Assembly: GCA_964617995.1 (NCBI GenBank)
Contig: CAZTXD010000002.1
Location: 8,158-72,157, forward strand
Reading direction: 5' to 3'
Length of the DNA stretch: 64,000 nt
Source of the DNA: CAZTXD01 sp964617995
GTDB lineage: Bacteria; Actinomycetota; Acidimicrobiia; Spongiisociales; ZC4RG35
Shown: in pieces, positions 45,257 through 53,163 of the stretch
Position numbering within the stretch: the first letter of the stretch is position 1
Layout of the letters: each line of letters begins with the position of its first letter
Program-made: the position numbers and the translations under genes
The notes under the pieces: generated by a model
Seen by the model: the letters and a program-made list of their open reading frames with translations, nothing else
The model's database searches: none
Told to the model about the DNA's origin: nothing

Positions 45257-46846
45257 ATGTTTCAGGTGAGAAATCGCCCCAAGAAGACCAAGGCGACCCG
45301 TGAAGAGTCGTTCTCACCCGCACCGGCTTCGAAGACACGCCACGTCGACGCCATCGAGATACCACCAGGCGACACCCTGGAGACGATCCTGTTGTCTGCC
45401 GGTGGCCCGGTGGAAGTCGCCGGCATCGAGGTCGAGTCGGACACCATCGACCGATTGCGTGAGCAGGAAGTCGAGCTGGTCGTTCCCCTCATCGGCCAGG
45501 GGGAGCTCCTCGGCGCTCTCTATCTAGGCCGTCGTCTCTCCGATCAGCCCTACTCGACCGACGATCGACGTCTTCTTGGCAACCTCGCCTCTCAGGTCGC
45601 TCCCGCGATGAAGGTGGCCCAGCTCGTCCGCGAGCAGCAGACCGAAGCGAAGGAGAAAGAGCGCATCGAGCAGGAGCTCAAGGTGGCCGCCCTGATCCAA
45701 CAGACCCTGCTCCCCAAGGAGCTGCCCTCGATCAACGGCTGGAATGTAGATGCCTTCTACCGGCCTGCCCGTGCCGTGGGTGGTGACTTCTACGACTTCA
45801 TCGAGTTGGGAGATCATCGTCTCGGAGTCGTCATCGGAGACGTCACCGACAAGGGCGTGCCAGCGGCGCTCGTGATGGCCACCTCCCGCTCGATGCTGCG
45901 TGCCGCCGCACTCCAGCACGACTCCCCATCCGAGGTGCTGGCAGCAGTCAACGAGAACCTCGTGCCCGAGATACCGGACGCGATGTTCGTGACCTGTCTG
46001 TACGCGATCATCGACACCGAGGTCGGCGAGGTCGTCTTTGCCAATGCCGGGCACAACCTTCCATACGTCCGGACCAGCGAAGGAGTCCTGGAGCTACGGG
46101 CGACAGGGATGCCTCTGGGACTCATGCCGGGCATGATTTACGAGGAGCGAACGCACGGTCTTGGAGACGGCGATGTAATGGTCCTGACCAGCGACGGTAT
46201 AACCGAGGCACACAGCCCGCAAGGCGAGATGTATGGCTTCTCTCGGCTGATGGGACGGGTCGCCAAGAAGACCAGAGGCGAGGACATCTGCAGCGCCCTC
46301 GTCGCGGATCTGGAGAGCTGGACCGGGCCGGGCGCCGAGCAGGAGGACGACATCACCCTGGTGGTCATCCGGCGAACCGCATCGGCCAGTGCGTCTGCGG
46401 GCGCCTTCGACACCGGCGAGGATGTGCTGATTGAGTTCACGCTTCCCAGTGTCGAGGGCAACGAGCGGCTGGCCATCAAGAGGGTTGCCGATGCGGTCGG
46501 TCATCTCGGGCTCGACGGCTCGCGGCTCGAGAAGCTGAAGACAGCCGTCGGGGAAACCGTGATGAACGCCATCGAGCACGGAAACGAGAACAACCCCGAG
46601 CTCGACGTCGCGGTGAAGGTGGCGGTGAGCCCCGAGCGCGTGATCGTGCGCGTCGTAGACGAGGGTGGCGTCGAGGATATCCCCGAGGCGGCCACCCCCG
46701 ACCTGGAAGCAAAACTCGCCGGGGAGCAACCCCCGAGGGGCTGGGGGCTCTTTCTGGTCGAGCAGATGGTGGACGAGGTCAACACGTCCCGTGAGAACGG
46801 GCATCACATTGTCGAGCTGGTCATGAACCGGGGAGGAGAAGCCTGA
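45257..46846 (+). CDS. RsbU-type PP2C phosphatase fused to RsbW-type kinase domain
   Basis: 529 residues. Residues 55-125 are a GAF C-terminal half (VVPLIGQGELLGALYLGRRLSDQPYSTDDRRLLGNLA), then a coiled-coil linker, then a SpoIIE/PP2C domain with GGDFYDF and GDVTDKGVPAALVM metal motifs, SDGITEAHSPQGEMYG and EQEDDITLVV (about 145-375). Residues 395-529 are a GHKL kinase: N-box ETVMNAIEHGNEN, DEGG and PRGWGLFLVEQMVDEV. Both opposing activities of a partner switch thus sit in one protein. It overlaps the first STAS gene. Confidence 0.93.
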   Translation: MFQVRNRPKKTKATREESFSPAPASKTRHVDAIEIPPGDTLETILLSAGGPVEVAGIEVESDTIDRLREQEVELVVPLIGQGELLGALYLGRRLSDQPYSTDDRRLLGNLASQVAPAMKVAQLVREQQTEAKEKERIEQELKVAALIQQTLLPKELPSINGWNVDAFYRPARAVGGDFYDFIELGDHRLGVVIGDVTDKGVPAALVMATSRSMLRAAALQHDSPSEVLAAVNENLVPEIPDAMFVTCLYAIIDTEVGEVVFANAGHNLPYVRTSEGVLELRATGMPLGLMPGMIYEERTHGLGDGDVMVLTSDGITEAHSPQGEMYGFSRLMGRVAKKTRGEDICSALVADLESWTGPGAEQEDDITLVVIRRTASASASAGAFDTGEDVLIEFTLPSVEGNERLAIKRVADAVGHLGLDGSRLEKLKTAVGETVMNAIEHGNENNPELDVAVKVAVSPERVIVRVVDEGGVEDIPEAATPDLEAKLAGEQPPRGWGLFLVEQMVDEVNTSRENGHHIVELVMNRGGEA

Positions 46847-47181
46847 TGTCAGGCGAGGAGTTTTCCGCCATGGTGAAACGGTCCGAGAAGGGCTCGGTGA
46901 TCGAGCTGGTCGGCACCGTCAACCGGACGTCGAAGGAAGGGATGGAGGCCGCGTATGCGGAGGCATCACGGTCTCCGGGCGAGATCCTGCTCGACTTCAA
47001 CCGAGTCGACTACATCAATTCCACCGGTATCGCGATCATCGTCGGGGTGCTGGCGATGGCCCGTGCGGAACAGCGGGAGGTGGGCGCGTTCGGTCTCACC
47101 GATCATTACAAGGAAGTCTTCGAGATCACCCGTCTCGCCGACTTCATCCACATCTACGAGGACACGACGTCAATCAACTGA
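46846..47181 (+). CDS. STAS-domain anti-sigma factor antagonist 1
   Basis: 111 residues. The STAS fold is clear: SVIELVGTVNRTSKEGMEAAYAEA, ILLDFNRVDYINSTGIAIIVGVLAMA, then EVGAFGLTDHYKEVFEITRL. The predicted phospho-acceptor is the Ser in DYINSTG (about residue 59). ATG shares a base with the stop of the phosphatase-kinase fusion (tgatg), so stoichiometric co-expression is likely. It should be the substrate phosphorylated by the kinase domain and dephosphorylated by the PP2C domain; which one acts on it is inference. Confidence 0.92.
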   Translation: MSGEEFSAMVKRSEKGSVIELVGTVNRTSKEGMEAAYAEASRSPGEILLDFNRVDYINSTGIAIIVGVLAMARAEQREVGAFGLTDHYKEVFEITRLADFIHIYEDTTSIN

Positions 47182-47195
47182 GAGAGGGGAAGGCG

Positions 47196-47540
47196 ATGCC
47201 GACAGCGAATCTGACCATGAACATCCGGGAGGTATCCGAAGGGGTACGCGTCATCGACGTAGTCGGTGAGATCACTACCTTCTCGGAACAGCAGATCGCC
47301 GAGGCCCACGAGGAGGCGGGCGAGGGGGCGACGGCCGTGATCCTCAACTTCGAAGGTCTCGAGTACATGAACAGTGGCGGTATCGGGTTGCTGGTCACCA
47401 CTCTCATCCGGGCCCAGAGAGCTGGTCATGCCTTGCGGGCATACGGTCTGACCGACCACTACCGGGAGATCTTCTCCCTGACCCGTCTCGACGAGGCGAT
47501 CGCCATCTACGTCGACGAAGCGGCGGCCATCGCCGGGTGA
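47196..47540 (+). CDS. STAS-domain anti-sigma factor antagonist 2
   Basis: 114 residues, 14 bases after the first STAS gene. VRVIDVVGEITTFSEQQIAEAHEEAGEG, then VILNFEGLEYMNSGGIGLLVTTLIRAQ, then HALRAYGLTDHYREIFSLTRLDEAI. The phospho-Ser candidate is in YMNSGG. It shares the unusual GLTDHY stretch with STAS 1, so the two came from duplication. Two antagonists for one kinase domain suggest competing partners. No cognate sigma factor gene is adjacent. Confidence 0.92.
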   Translation: MPTANLTMNIREVSEGVRVIDVVGEITTFSEQQIAEAHEEAGEGATAVILNFEGLEYMNSGGIGLLVTTLIRAQRAGHALRAYGLTDHYREIFSLTRLDEAIAIYVDEAAAIAG

Positions 47541-47926
47541 CCCGTGCCGGCTGTACGGCGGGCGGAATGAGTGAGACGACCTTTCGACCTGCCTATAGCA
47601 GTTGGCCCCGTACAACCGGCTCCTCCACGACGTTGTGACGGCCAGGACCGAGGAGCACCCGGCGACACGCCCTTCTCCCGAGGCTCGGCCTATCTGAAGA
47701 CTGGGTTCGGCGGTTCTCGTACCCCACCGATCTTTCCACCAGCAGAGCCTTCCATCCAGAGCGCGCCAACCCGGCAAGCCGCGGCCAGGCCGTCCGGTCC
47801 CGCCCCCGCGCGTCGAAGTCGCCATCGACCTGATGTGGCTGTTCGGCGTTACGAACGGATGTCTCGAAGCCCGTAACGATTGCGGAACGACCACCACGTA
47901 GAAGTAGGGGACGAAAGGAGCACGCA
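47541..47926. other. Intergenic stretch with inverted CGTTACG/CGTAACG pair
   Basis: No gene recognised. cgttacg at 47847-47853 and cgtaacg at 47872-47878 form an inverted pair 18 bases apart ahead of the next gene. Confidence 0.45.
47847..47878 (+). promoter_or_regulatory. Inverted CGTTACG-N18-CGTAACG element
   Basis: Two arms of the shared heptamer in opposite orientation; the proximal, gene-directed copy ends 48 bases before the start at 47927. Confidence 0.45.
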
Positions 47927-48607
47927 ATGACCGAACCGAGAGACGCAGGCAACTGGGCGAAGCCGATCGACGAGTTCCACGTCGTAGACCTGGCCGAGGG
48001 GGTTTTCAAAGGCAACGTCGAAGGCAGGAAGCCGACCGGGCCGCTTCAAGGGTTCGGCCAGCTCTGGCAGAAGACCTATCAGGTATCGATACCCGGACCC
48101 AGCCCCGAGGCCGTCATCCAGACCTGGAAGGACCACTTCGGCGACTTCTGGTACCCATCCAACAAGTTCTACGCCCCTGCCGCCGGGATAGCCCCGGGCG
48201 AGATCGCGGTGGTCGCCGGAGGCCGGGGGCCCACCAAGGTGACTACGGGAGTCCGTGTCATCTACGCCGACGACACCTCATGGTCGTACATGACACCCGA
48301 GGGTCACCCCTGGGCGGCGATCATCACATTCAGCGCCCACGAGGAGGAGGCGGGCACAGCGGCCCGGATCCATCTGCTGGTCCGGGCCAACGACCCGCTC
48401 TACGAAGCCAGCTTCCGGCTCTACACCAGCCGGCTCGAGGACAAGATCTGGACCCACACTCTCACCCGGCTCGCCGCCCATTTCGGGAGTTCGGAGCATA
48501 TCGAGCTACAGGCGGCGTTGATCGACAAGAAACGTCAGTGGGCTCAGTTCGGCAACATCTGGAAGAACTCTGCGATCAGGACGCTACTTCGCCGGGATCG
48601 CAGGTAG
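47927..48607 (+). CDS. Conserved hypothetical protein, SRPBCC-like
   Basis: 226 residues, soluble. It begins EFHVVDLAEGVFKGNVEGRKPTGPLQGFGQLWQKTYQVSIPG, continues VIQTWKDHFGDFWYPSNKFYAP and has the strand pattern GVRVIYADDTSWSYMTPEGHPWAAIITFSAHE. I recall similar actinobacterial proteins but no assigned function; a START-like ligand fold is plausible. Ribosome site aaaggag precedes the ATG. The CGTAACG pair upstream links it to the signalling region. Confidence 0.72.
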   Translation: MTEPRDAGNWAKPIDEFHVVDLAEGVFKGNVEGRKPTGPLQGFGQLWQKTYQVSIPGPSPEAVIQTWKDHFGDFWYPSNKFYAPAAGIAPGEIAVVAGGRGPTKVTTGVRVIYADDTSWSYMTPEGHPWAAIITFSAHEEEAGTAARIHLLVRANDPLYEASFRLYTSRLEDKIWTHTLTRLAAHFGSSEHIELQAALIDKKRQWAQFGNIWKNSAIRTLLRRDRR

Positions 48608-48678
48608 TGGGGGAGGCAACCGTTTCTGCGCCGATTCGGGGAGCCTGTAGCTCCTCGAACTGACACAGAACGGCGCAA

Positions 48679-48712
48679 GAGAAGCCGGGCCTGCTGGCGG
48701 GCCCGGCTTCTC
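48679..48712. terminator. Strong hairpin, probable bidirectional-type terminator
   Basis: Perfect 13-base stem gagaagccgggcc / ggcccggcttctc around an 8-base loop, 72 bases after the hypothetical gene. No T-run follows, as is common in high-GC actinobacterial terminators. Confidence 0.7.
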
Positions 48713-48817
48713 GGTTCACCGAGCAGCTGGAGAGCCATGGGTCTCCGGTTTCGTGGCCGGAAGTCCCGCCTGGTCGGAACCCTGGACGAACGGGAGCCTG
48801 GCCTATCCTCACGGGCT

Positions 48818-49903
48818 GTGACCATCCACCACCTCGACCGAACCCAGGCACGACGCCTCGCAGTGAGAGCCCAGATGCTGGATGCCACCAGACCCACCGG
48901 TCTCGTCGAGACGGTCGAGCAACTGACCCTGCTTCAGATCGACCCCACCGCGGCGATAGCACCCAGTGCGGACCTGGTGGCCTGGAGTCGCCTCGGTGAG
49001 GCGTATCGACCCGAGGATCTGCGACGGGCGCTGGAGGAGGAGCGCTCGCTCTACGAGTTCAACGCCTTGGTGCGGCCGATCAGCGATCTACGGCTCTATC
49101 TCGCCGACATGGCGACCTGGCCCCGTTATCGGGACGCCCGGGAGTGGCTGCAGGTCAACGACACCTTCCGGCGGGACATCCTCGACCTTCTCGGGTCGTC
49201 GGGACCTCTGTTGTCACGCGACATCCCCGACACCAGCGTCGAGCCCTGGCGATCGACGGGTTGGACCAACGCCCGGAACGTCACCCAGATGCTGGAGTTC
49301 CTGATGATGCGGGGCGAAGTCGCCATTGCGGGGCGGCAGGGCAGACAGAGGTTGTGGGACGTGGCGGAACGTGTCTACCCGCACGACGTCGAGGCGGTGC
49401 CTGCAGAGGAGGCGAGAAGGCTTCGTGACGAGCGGCGCCTCCGTGCGCTGGGTATCGCACGATCGAAGATGCCTGCGCAGCCGCTCGAGCCATACGACGT
49501 CGGAGAGGTGGGTGAGGCCGCGACGGTGGAAGATGTCCCGGGGGAGTGGCGGATCGACCCGGCGCTGTTGGACGGGTCATTCCGGGGGCGGACGGCTCTG
49601 CTGTCGCCCTTCGATCGGCTCATCCACGACCGGAGACGCACCGAGGAGCTATTCGAGTATGAGTACGTGCTCGAGATGTACAGGCCGGCGTCCAATCGCC
49701 GCTGGGGATACTTCGCTCTGCCGATCCTGCACGGAGACCGCCTGGTGGGGAAGCTCGACGCCAAGGCCGATCGGAAGGCGGGGGTGTTGCAGGTCAACGC
49801 GGTTCACGAGGACCCACCGTTCGACCGGGAGACGCGCTCGGGTGTGCACCAGGAGATAGAGAGCCTGGCCGAATGGCTGGGTCTGGAGCTGACCGGGCTC
49901 TGA
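48818..49903 (+). CDS. YcaQ/AlkZ-like winged-helix DNA glycosylase
   Basis: 361 residues. The protein belongs to the HTH_42 family of interstrand-crosslink or alkylpurine glycosylases. The catalytic Q-x-D loop appears as LTLLQIDPTAAIAPSADLVAWSRLG near residues 36-60. Three tandem winged-helix units follow, then a C-terminal beta barrel (GYFALPILHGDRLVGKLDAKADRKAGVL). GTG at 48818 gives the natural N-terminus VTIHHLDRTQARRLAVRAQ; a longer frame from 48737 passes through the terminator neighbourhood. Close actinobacterial relatives are guards for DNA-damaging natural products, but no such cluster is here. Confidence 0.85.
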   Translation: MTIHHLDRTQARRLAVRAQMLDATRPTGLVETVEQLTLLQIDPTAAIAPSADLVAWSRLGEAYRPEDLRRALEEERSLYEFNALVRPISDLRLYLADMATWPRYRDAREWLQVNDTFRRDILDLLGSSGPLLSRDIPDTSVEPWRSTGWTNARNVTQMLEFLMMRGEVAIAGRQGRQRLWDVAERVYPHDVEAVPAEEARRLRDERRLRALGIARSKMPAQPLEPYDVGEVGEAATVEDVPGEWRIDPALLDGSFRGRTALLSPFDRLIHDRRRTEELFEYEYVLEMYRPASNRRWGYFALPILHGDRLVGKLDAKADRKAGVLQVNAVHEDPPFDRETRSGVHQEIESLAEWLGLELTGL

Positions 49904-50029
49904 ACCGGCCGGTCAGGTACCGGTGAGTCGGGGGTTCCGTTCTCCACGATAGCTTGGATTGCCTCCATGAGATCGTTGGAGACGAGGAACGACGACTTCC
50001 TTTCGGGCAGGCTCGGCGGGGAACTGTTG

Positions 50030-50063
50030 ATCAAACTGGATTGTTCGATCAACTAGGTTTGAT
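50030..50063. promoter_or_regulatory. Predicted ArsR operator
   Basis: atcaaac ... gtttgat, perfect 7-base arms 20 bases apart, containing an internal gttcgatcaac, 15 bases before the ArsR-ArsC start. Matches the A/T-rich imperfect dyads bound by ArsR repressors. Confidence 0.5.
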
Positions 50064-50078
50064 GTATAGTCCGCTTCT

Positions 50079-50852
50079 GTGAATATGGAGGTTCGCTGCC
50101 AGGTTCCGGCACCAAGCCTTTTCCGGCTGGCTGCACACCCGGTGCGTTGGCGACTCCTCAGCGAGTTGGCGTATAGCGACCGCCAGGTGCGGGAGCTCAC
50201 CACCCTGGTGGGGAAGCCGCAGAGCCTGGTTTCCTACCACCTGGGGCAGCTGCGGGCGGGCCGGCTGGTGTCGACGCGGCGCAGTTCCGCCGATGGCCGC
50301 GACGCCTACTACAGCCTCGACCTTGCCCGCTGCGGGGAGCTGCTGGCGGAAGCCGGCGGGGCGCTCCACCCCGGGCTCAGCCTCGGCCCGCCGCTAGCGG
50401 AGTTAGGAGCCGGTTCGGAGCGACGGACCCGGGTGTTGTTCTTGTGCACCGGCAACAGCACCCGTTCGCAGTTGGCCGAAGCGCTGCTCCGGCACCTCGC
50501 GGGTGACACGGTGGAGGTGGCCAGTGCGGGCAGCCATCCCAAGCCGGTGCATCCGAACGCGGTGCGGGTGATGCAGGAACGGGGGATCGATCCTGCGGGG
50601 AGCCGGTCGAAGCATCTCGGAGACTTCACCAGGCGGCGGTTCGACTACGTGATCACCCTGTGCGACAAGGTCCGGGAGGTGTGCCCAGAGTTCCCAAGAG
50701 CCCGGCGCATACACTGGAGCATCCCGGACCCAGCCCTCGAAGGGGACACCGTCGAGGAGACCTACCCGGCGTTCCAGCGGACCGCTTCAGAGATCGAAAC
50801 CAGGGTTCGGTTCCTGGCCCACACGATCGGACAGCAACCTGCAAGGAGGTAA
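50079..50852 (+). CDS. ArsR repressor fused to low-molecular-weight phosphatase-type arsenate reductase
   Basis: 257 residues. Residues 10-95 are an ArsR winged helix (LFRLAAHPVRWRLLSELAYSDRQVRELTTLVGKPQSLVSYHLGQLRAG). Residues 115-250 are an LMW protein-tyrosine-phosphatase/ArsC domain with the P-loop CTGNSTRS from Cys123 to Arg129 and the DP loop IPDPALEGD. The fold and a later Cys in TLCDKVREVCPEF suggest thioredoxin- or mycothiol-linked arsenate reduction. Start GTG 50079, with ATG 50085 as an alternative. The operator at 50030 implies autoregulation. No arsenite pump gene is nearby. Confidence 0.92.
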   Translation: MNMEVRCQVPAPSLFRLAAHPVRWRLLSELAYSDRQVRELTTLVGKPQSLVSYHLGQLRAGRLVSTRRSSADGRDAYYSLDLARCGELLAEAGGALHPGLSLGPPLAELGAGSERRTRVLFLCTGNSTRSQLAEALLRHLAGDTVEVASAGSHPKPVHPNAVRVMQERGIDPAGSRSKHLGDFTRRRFDYVITLCDKVREVCPEFPRARRIHWSIPDPALEGDTVEETYPAFQRTASEIETRVRFLAHTIGQQPARR

Positions 50853-50857
50853 GCAAC

Positions 50858-51241
50858 GTGGCTGAAGACACCGTGAATGTCCGCTATATGGTCGATGACG
50901 TCGATACGGCCGTCGACTTCTACACGAAGCTTTTCGGCTTCACTCTCCGCTCCACCGCCGCTCCCGCTTTCGCCGACGTCGTCCGCGGCAACCTGCGCCT
51001 GCTGCTCAGCGGTCCAACCAGCTCAGCCGGGCGTCCCATGCCCGACGGTCGCACGCCCGAACCCGGTGGCTGGAACCGGATCCACTTCGTCGTGGACGAC
51101 ATCGAGAGCGAGGTGGAGCGTCTTCGCGCCGAGGGGGTGCGCTTCCGCAACGACATCGTCACCGGTCCGGGAGGGAAGCAGGTCCTGGTCGAGGACCCTG
51201 CCGGCAACCCGATCGAGGTCTTCCAACCTGCCAGCAGGTAA
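50858..51241 (+). CDS. VOC/glyoxalase family protein
   Basis: 127 residues, five bases after the ArsR-ArsC gene, GTG start with an excellent aaggagg. Pattern VNVRYMVDDVDTAVDFYTKLFGFTL, then GWNRIHFVVDDIESEVERLRAEGVRF, then QVLVEDPAGNPIEVFQP. Metal-side residues are present, but there are no Cys residues, so it is not an ArsI-type C-As lyase. Co-expression with arsenic genes suggests stress detoxification; substrate unknown. Confidence 0.85.
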   Translation: MAEDTVNVRYMVDDVDTAVDFYTKLFGFTLRSTAAPAFADVVRGNLRLLLSGPTSSAGRPMPDGRTPEPGGWNRIHFVVDDIESEVERLRAEGVRFRNDIVTGPGGKQVLVEDPAGNPIEVFQPASR

Positions 51242-51261
51242 CCGACCATGAGCTCAGAGAA

Positions 51262-51468
51262 ATGGGTGGCGGGTGGTGGCACCCGGCGAGTGCTACAGCA
51301 TGCGTTCGTGGACACCACGTGCCGCTCGACGGGTCGCAGTTGTGCATGCACTACTTCGACTCGCGCGGCGTGTTCCGCGTCTACAACGTGGCCGTCGACG
51401 ACGAGGGGTGGCGCCTCTGGCGGGACTCACCCGGGTTCTCTCGATCAGTCCCGTCCGCATCTCGCTAA
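51262..51468 (+). pseudogene. Fragment of a lipocalin- or SnoaL-like gene
   Basis: The forward frame encodes QLCMHYFDSRGVFRVYNVAV and WRLWRDSPGFS, a pattern (HYxDSRGVxRVYxxS..WxLWRDxPGF) that I associate with a stress-response DUF1579- or SnoaL-like family. It starts abruptly after the VOC gene and stops at 51468, so only about 45 meaningful residues remain. Probably the residue of a deletion. Confidence 0.35.
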
Positions 51469-52661
51469 CGGAATCGGCGGAAGAACTCGCGTATGTCCCC
51501 GACGAGCAGGCCGGGTACCTCCATGGCCGGGAAGTGGCCGCCACGGTCGAACTCGGTCCAGTGCACGATGTTGTGGGTGCGGGCGGCGAGGTGACGGATG
51601 GAAACGGAGACCTCCCCGGGGAACACGGCCACTCCGATGGGCACGGCGGAGGGCGCGTCGCTCCGCACGAAGTCGGTATCCGTCTGATGGTGGCGGCCAG
51701 ACGAGTCGGCCGCGCCTGCCATCCGGCTCAGCGTGGCGTCCTCCTTGTAGAAGCGGGCGGACGAACCCGCCGTGGCGGTCAGCCAGTACAGGGTCACATT
51801 GGTGAGGAGCCAGTCACGATCGACTGCGTCCTCGGGCACCTCATCAGAGTCGGTCCATTCCTTGAACTTCTCCACGATCCAGGCCAGCTGACCGACAGGT
51901 GAGTCGGTGAGCGCGTAAGCCACGGTCTGAGGCCGGGTGGCTTGGAGCACTGCATATCCTCGCTGGTCACGCCAGAAGCGGCCAAGATCCTGGAGGCGCT
52001 GTCGCTCGGATTCGGTGAGAGTCGCCGCCTGGTCCTTGGTCGGCGCACTGGAGAGCCCGTTGACGTGTACGCCGACGACGCGGTCGGGGTGGAGGCGACC
52101 CAAGGCAGGGGAGACCAGCGAGCCGAAGTCGCCGCCGTGGGCGCCGTATCGGTCGTACTCCAGCCGCTCCATCAGCTCGGCGAACACGACGGTGACACGG
52201 TTCAGGTCCCAACCGGTCCCATGAGTGGGCCCGGAGAAACCGAAGCCCGGTATCGAAGGCGCCACCACGTGGAAGGCATCGGCGGAGTCGCCCCCGTGTG
52301 CCCGTGGGTCGGTGAGGGGACCAATGATTTCGGAGAACTCAACGATCGACCCCGGCCAGCCGTGGATGATAACCAGCGGCAGGGCGTCGGGCTCTGCTGA
52401 GCGAACGTGCAGGAGATGGACGTCTTGTCCGTCGATCGGGGTGGTGAACTGGGAGAACTCGTTGAGGCGGGCTTCGTGCTCTCGCCAGTCGTAGCTGGTG
52501 CGCCAATACTCGGCCAGCTCCCGCAGATAGCCGAGCGGCACTCCGTAATCCCCGCCGACCCCGGGCGGCCCGGTGGGCCAGCGCGTGCGGGCCAGGCGTT
52601 CGCGTAGGTCGTCGAGATCCGCTTCGGGGACATCGATGCGGAAGGGTCGGACCTCACTCAC
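51465..52661 (-). CDS. Microsomal-type epoxide hydrolase
   Basis: 398 residues. N-terminal EHN domain VRPFRIDVPEADLDDLRERLARTRWP (4-29) covers the hydrolase core. The oxyanion motif HGWPGS is at 100-105, nucleophile Asp178 lies in AHGGDFGS, and the catalytic His is in DRGGHFPAMEVPG near residue 375. GTG at 52661 starts the natural N-terminus; longer frames are low-complexity. It lies upstream-to-downstream of the GNAT gene on the same strand, 16 bases apart. Converts epoxides to diols; natural substrate unknown. Confidence 0.9.
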   Translation of the reverse strand: MSEVRPFRIDVPEADLDDLRERLARTRWPTGPPGVGGDYGVPLGYLRELAEYWRTSYDWREHEARLNEFSQFTTPIDGQDVHLLHVRSAEPDALPLVIIHGWPGSIVEFSEIIGPLTDPRAHGGDSADAFHVVAPSIPGFGFSGPTHGTGWDLNRVTVVFAELMERLEYDRYGAHGGDFGSLVSPALGRLHPDRVVGVHVNGLSSAPTKDQAATLTESERQRLQDLGRFWRDQRGYAVLQATRPQTVAYALTDSPVGQLAWIVEKFKEWTDSDEVPEDAVDRDWLLTNVTLYWLTATAGSSARFYKEDATLSRMAGAADSSGRHHQTDTDFVRSDAPSAVPIGVAVFPGEVSVSIRHLAARTHNIVHWTEFDRGGHFPAMEVPGLLVGDIREFFRRFR

Positions 52662-52677
52662 GGGCCACCGTCTGCAG

Positions 52678-53163
52678 TCACAGGAAGGGATCGGGGAACG
52701 TGAATGTGCCACGCATGGCGTCGTTGAAGGCGGTGAGGGGGCGCATGAGGAAGTAAGGCCGCCATCCGCCCACCGGAGGAGTGATGCCGTATTCCTCGGC
52801 CGGGCGGAAGCCGAACCGGGAGTAGTACCCGGGAGGTATGGCGACCAGGCCGACCAGCGATTCATCGAGGGCGTCGGCGGCTCCGAGCACGGCATGCATG
52901 AGAGCCTGTCCTACACCCCGGTCACGTTCTTCAGGATCGACGCTGGGCGGTACCAGTGCCAACGCGTGGGCCGATCCGACCTGGCCCCGTGTGGCCGCGA
53001 CGTGTCCGACGACGTCATCGTCTCGGTCGATGACGACGAAGGACAGGGCTGGGAGCCAGGAACTGTCGGTATGGAGCTTGTCGAAGAAGACCTCCGAGGA
53101 GACATTGGAGAACAGGGCTTGGATCGCCTCGGTGTCGCTCGGGAGTTCGCGTCGGATGATCAT
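52678..53163 (-). CDS. GNAT-family acetyltransferase
   Basis: 161 residues. MIIRRELPSDTEAIQALFSNV is the first strand and helix, VGHVAATRGQ the central strand, and ERDRGVGQALMHAVLG the acetyl-CoA pyrophosphate loop (a weak R-G-x-G-x-A version). The YYSRFGFRPAEEYGI end matches YhbS-type acetyltransferases. ATG overlaps the stop of the ABC permease at 53160 (ATGA), so it is the fourth gene of that operon. Substrate unknown. Confidence 0.85.
   Translation of the reverse strand: MIIRRELPSDTEAIQALFSNVSSEVFFDKLHTDSSWLPALSFVVIDRDDDVVGHVAATRGQVGSAHALALVPPSVDPEERDRGVGQALMHAVLGAADALDESLVGLVAIPPGYYSRFGFRPAEEYGITPPVGGWRPYFLMRPLTAFNDAMRGTFTFPDPFL

Noticed and set aside
50858..51241. VOC protein considered as an ArsI C-As lyase because of its arsenic neighbours
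   Set aside because: It has no Cys residues, while ArsI needs a conserved Cys pair.
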